Assembly (NCBI GenBank): GCA_012845835.1
Contig: JABAKD010000011.1
Location: forward strand, 1,396,001-1,460,000
Origin: Undaria pinnatifida
Lineage: Eukaryota; Sar; Phaeophyceae; Laminariales; Alariaceae
Direction: 5' to 3'
Length of the DNA: 64,000 nt
In this document: positions 60,614-64,000 of the stretch, piece after piece
How positions within the stretch are numbered: position 1 is the first letter of the stretch
How the letters are laid out: every line of letters begins with the position of its first letter
Position numbers and translations under genes: made by a program
Notes under the pieces: model-generated
What the model saw: the letters and a program-made list of their open reading frames with translations, nothing else
What the model was told of the DNA's origin: nothing
Databases searched by the model: none

Positions 60614-61266
60614 TATTATGAGGCTTAGTTTGGGTAAGCTATTGGTGAACCTTTTGCAAGTGGTAAAACGGACTAATACCCCACTAATAACCTTAACAAA
60701 TGGCGTCGTCGGCAGGACCATGGGTTTTTGGGTCTTGGGTTCAATCCCCACATCCACCATAAAAAACTTTTTCAGACTTTCCCCATGTCGAACTTGAAAA
60801 ATACTCTCCCCGGTATGCCCAGGAAATGAAACGGCTTGGATAATTGACAGGTCCGCCCGTATATCCGGCCGACCTGCTATCCCGCCGTTTCATTGGGGGG
60901 GAGAGTGTTATAAGGCTTAGTTTGGGGTAAGCTTTTGCAAGTGGTCAAACGGACTAATACCCCACTAATACCTTAACAAATGGCGTCGTCGACAGACCAT
61001 GGGTTTTTGGGTCGTGGGTTCGATCCCCACCATCCACAATAATATACTTTTCAAATTTTCCCCATGTCGAACTTGAAAAATACTCTCCCTGGTACCCCAG
61101 GGAATGGAACGGCTTGGATAAATGACAGGTCCGCCCGTATATCCGGCCGACCTACTATCCCGCCGTTTCAGGGGGGGAGAGTGTTATGAGGCTTAGTTTG
61201 GGTAAGCTATTGGTTAACCTTTTGCAAGTGGTCAAACGGACTAATACCCCACTAATAACCTTAACA
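60614..61266 (+). mobile_element. Tandem TRIM-like fossil (three terminal repeats)
   Basis: Fossil terminal-repeat retrotransposon in miniature. Terminal repeats at 60614-60698, 60906-60978 and 61182-61266 read TGTTAT.AGGCTTAGTTTG to ACCTTAACA. After each of the first two comes TGGCGTCGTCGGCAGGACC-like sequence, a primer-site-like start, and before each later repeat a GGGGGGAGAG purine tract. Whole unit flanked by TAAC (60610-60613, 61267-61270). It is non-coding by nature. It sits inside a SINE-B head. Confidence 0.82.
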
Positions 61267-61560
61267 TAACCACTAGACCACCGGGGCCACCGGCTAGGGT
61301 TAGGGTTAGAGGGTAGGGAAGGGGCTAGCCTACCCTCATCCCCGGCTTGCATACGCCTCCCTTACTTACAACCTGAATCGAAATAGCAAAAGGGGGGGAA
61401 AGGGGCTGCGGCGCCCCTTTTTCCCGCATGTGTACGCCTCCCTCAATCTGTATCAAAACGCGGCCGACCTCCCTCCGGTCGCGCTACGTACGTACACCAT
61501 TGGAGCACCTCACCCCTCCCTTTTTATCGTGTGCAGTCCGGAGAAACCGCTCATGTCGAT
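61267..61560. other. SINE-B head remainder and unassigned DNA
   Basis: 61267-61292 is the rest of the SINE head. Then GGTTAGGGTTAGAGGGTAGG (mini telomere-like), and CTTGCATACGCCTCCC / CATGTGTACGCCTCCC repeated about 90 bases apart with GGGGCTGCGGCGCCCC, a short palindrome, between. Confidence 0.5.
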
Positions 61561-61809
61561 ACTCTGAAAACTGAAAAACGGCCACGGTTCCGTTTCTAAC
61601 GGCCCGTGCGATCGGGAACCCATTTATTTGATCGACCACTAATTACTACCTGGCACTTGTTATGCGTGCTTTCGGCTGGCTTTGGGTTGCTAGTGACCCG
61701 CTCATATCGGAAATCCACCACGAATGAATGCCAAACGATGATTTATTGCAATGATTCCCTTTCTAACGGCCCGTGCGTGCGATCGGTACGCCATTGTTTA
61801 TCGGCCACG

Positions 61810-62190
61810 TGTTATAATTAAGGCTTAGCTTGGGTAAGCTATTGGTTAACCTTTTGCAAGTGGTCAAACGGACTAACACCCCACTAATACCTTAACAAAT
61901 GGCGTCGTCGGCAGGACCATGGGTTTTTCCGGGTCGTGGACTAAAATCCCACATCCACCATAATAAGCTTTTTCAGACTTTCCCCATGATCGAACTTGAA
62001 AATGCTTTCCCCGGTATACCCAAGAAATGAAACGACTTGGATAATTGGCAGGTCCGCCCGTGTATCCGGCCGACCTGGTATCCCGCCGTTTCAGGGGGGG
62101 AGAGTGTAATAAGGCTTAGTTTGGGTAAGCTATCGGTTAACCTCTCGCAAGAGTGGTCAAACGGACTGATACCCCACTAATACCTTATCA
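61810..62190 (+). mobile_element. TRIM-like fossil, single
   Basis: Fossil. Terminal repeats 61810-61897 and 62105-62190, internal TGGCGTCGTCGGCAGGACCA start and GGGGGGGAGAG tract before the right repeat. CACG flanks it on both sides (61806-61809, 62191-62194). Same family as 60614-61266; inserted in the hairpin satellite. Confidence 0.85.
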
Positions 62191-62754
62191 CACGCACCCC
62201 CTGCGCGTGCTTTCGGCTTTCGGGCTATCTTTCCGTTTCATACGGCCCGCTCATGTCGGAAACTCACCGCGATTGCTACGAGTAAACGATTACAAAATGT
62301 AGCAATTCCCGTTTCTAACGGCCCGTGCGACCGGAATTATGCCACCACTAACCGGCCATTAGACTATGTTCTTGCTTGTGCTTTCGGGTAGTAGTAGTGC
62401 CGTTTCCAACGGCCCGTTCGCACAGGGAACCACGGTGATATGCTAACCGGTTATTTTTACGAATTGAGACGGCTCCGTTTCTAACGGCCCGTGCGATCGA
62501 GATTTATGACATCACTAATAGACCACCACCTACTACGCGCGCTTCCGGGCGGTTCTGTTTCTAACGCGGCCCGATTCTATTGGGAACCCACCACGAAAGT
62601 CCAACAATTAGTAGTATGTGGTGATTCCGTTTCATACGGCCCGTGCGATCGGGATTATTAAGCCATCATCAATAATCGACCACTGCGTCCTCTTCCCCTC
62701 CTTTCGCCTACCCGTCGTGGAAATTTGCGGGTGGGTGAGCCGGGTGAGTGGGAA

Positions 62755-63032
62755 AAGGACGAACTGCTAAGTTACGGCCTCGAAAGGCCTGTAGGTATCC
62801 GAATTTGAGATCATTTGGATGGGTTTCGTATGATAAGGTTGGCGTTTTATATTCGGGAAAGTTAGGAAGTAGATCGGAGGCACGTGCCTCCGATCTCAGA
62901 AGCTATCCCGGGCTCTGGTGGAAACGAATAAAGCTACATCTTCTCTACGAAGGAACGAAAGTGAGTACTCTCCGAGGACCTGCTCAATTGGCAGACCTGC
63001 AGGGGGCACTCTGTGTCCCCCATACATTTAAT
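62755..63032 (+). repeat. Paralogue of 56736-57032
   Basis: As that entry, with an extra segment of about 45 bases that creates a perfect 26-base palindrome at 62871-62896. Confidence 0.8.
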
Positions 63033-63254
63033 TTAACAGAACCCTGACGAAAGCTGTATTGCAAAACGATTATAAATTGCAATGATTCCGTTTCTAACGA
63101 CCTGTGCGATCGGGATTATGCCACCACAATCAACCACTCACTATGTTCTTGTGCTTTTCAGGCGGTTCCGTTTCTAACGGCCCGTCCTCTCAATATTCAT
63201 GTATCTTGTTTTCTTTCGTACTCAAACTCTCTAGATTTTCCTTTTTTTAATGCA

Positions 63255-63515
63255 AATAGTCTGGTCGGCTGGCTTGCATATATTTATATTTTATTTTTTT
63301 CCCGCGTGCAAACTACGGTTGGGATTTATTGCACGCATGAGCTAATCACCTTGCTGTATTTGCGAATGTGCACGTATCTCTCTCGTAGTTTGTGACTACA
63401 GAGCTCGTCGTCTCTCGCTCTATGTATTAGGCGTTAGCACGGACAATGGTTGTGCTCGATGCAGATGGGTAGTAGATGGTTTGAAAGGTCAGTTCAATGT
63501 GAAGAACACACACAA
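63255..63515 (+). repeat. Family C repeat, long copy
   Basis: ATGCAAATAGTCTGGTCGGC, GCTTGCATATATTTATATTT, CACCTTGCTGTATTTGCGAA, GTAGTTTGTGACTACAGAGC, TCGTCGTCTCTCGCTC, GTTAGCACGGACAATGGTTG, GGTCAGTTCAATGTGAAGAA CACACAC. About 260 bases; the most complete copy. Confidence 0.75.
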
Positions 63516-64000
63516 TACTATCAACGCATATGTGCGGCCACGCCCTCTCCAGCCCCTAAAACTATTATTAATAATTACTTAATTCGGAGCTGTCGTACCT
63601 GAGCAAAAAAAAAAACGCAAAAAAAGGTTCCGACTTCCGCCTCACAAACTAGCGGCTCTTCGTAGGATGCGAGTAGGATGCAGCCTATCCTTCACGAGAA
63701 GACTCGCCGAACAACTTAGCGGCAGCGCCAGCGGCAGCGCCGCCCCCCATCTTTCCATGAATGTATTTACTGTTTTTCACGCGTTACGCAGCGTAGCACC
63801 GTATGGTAGTGATATTAACAAGGGCGACGGCGCGCGAGCCGACGGCACGACCAACCGCACAACGATGCGAGAGCGAGGATGCCGGCCCAAGCTCGCCACG
63901 ACCTAAAAGCCTCCACTACACACGCGTACTGATAACCGCGCGAAGCCGCTCGTTCGGTCGATTGTGTCGTTGCTCCCGCGCCTTCCCCCCTTTGTCGTGC
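63516..64000. other. Unassigned end of window with family E fragment
   Basis: 63676-63745 is a family E fragment (GGATGCAGCCTATCCTTCAC, ACTCGCCGAACAACTTAG). TATTATTAATA at 63563-63573. A 79-codon frame (63667-63906) runs over it; not called. Confidence 0.4.

Larger units (their letters stand above)
61560..63195 (+). repeat. Hairpin satellite (CCGTTTCTAACGG)
   Basis: CCGTTTCTAACGGCCCGTGC with GATCGGGA or close variants occurs near 61589, 61756, 62309, 62400, 62478, 62567, 62630, 63087 and 63167. CCGTT-TCT-AACGG is self-complementary. Spacing in the denser part is about 60-95 bases. A TRIM (61810-62190) and a paralogous segment (62755-63030) interrupt the array. Confidence 0.8.

Noticed and set aside
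1-64000. CRISPR array, bacterial operon or riboswitch
   Set aside because: Repeats are of eukaryotic types (SINE, MITE, satellite); no evenly spaced direct repeats with unique spacers and no operon-like gene packing.

Overview
The window is nuclear DNA of a eukaryote. It has single coding exons bounded by GT/AG signals, SINEs with tRNA heads, terminal-repeat retroelements, several non-autonomous DNA transposons, long microsatellites and TTAGGG-type telomere-like tracts. There are no bacterial operons. Phylum cannot be fixed from sequence alone. A COX6B-like exon and a Ser/Ala/Gly-rich GC-biased ORF would fit an alga or other protist (for example a stramenopile), but this is inference.

Gene content is very low. 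The one exon I can name is a COX6B-like CX9C/CX10C protein exon (3754-3868, +). Two other plausible host coding segments are a coiled-coil-like terminal exon (849-1199, -) and a 429-codon low-complexity ORF (39120-40409, -). A cluster of short ORFs at 35.7-36.5 kb and one at 19.7-20.0 kb are weak candidates.

Most of the rest is layered repeats. I use working names: SINE-A (glutinous tRNA-like head, shared core); SINE-B (Glu/Asp-like head, related core); family C ((AC)n-tailed); family D (about 290 bp, motif around a TTAA); family E (short repeat at both ends of the window); family F (motif TGATGCGACTTCCG); G-elements (about 1 kb, split by poly-G runs of 20-28 bases); P (89-94 bp TTAA-flanked MITE); H (about 740 bp element with GGCC-starting inverted repeats). 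There are also a Mutator-like MITE holding telomere repeats (52740-53050), two TRIM-like fossils (60614-61266, 61810-62190), and a Ty3/Gypsy-type fossil with matching LTRs (47284-50748) whose only recognisable pol part is integrase plus a chromodomain-like end.

Nested insertions give a relative order: P is inside D (7.7 kb), P is inside F (29.3 kb), SINE-A is inside a G-element (22.0 kb), and a tandem TRIM is inside a SINE-B head (60.6 kb).

The most unusual signal is a set of very short TA-bounded palindromes (TACCAGGTA/TACCTGGTA, TACTCCGGAGTA, TACTTCGAAGTA, TACCCGGGTA, TATTATTAATA). They recur far above chance, and in several paralogous comparisons one copy has the motif while the other has only TA. 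They may be excision scars of TA-target transposons or a distinct micro-insertion process.
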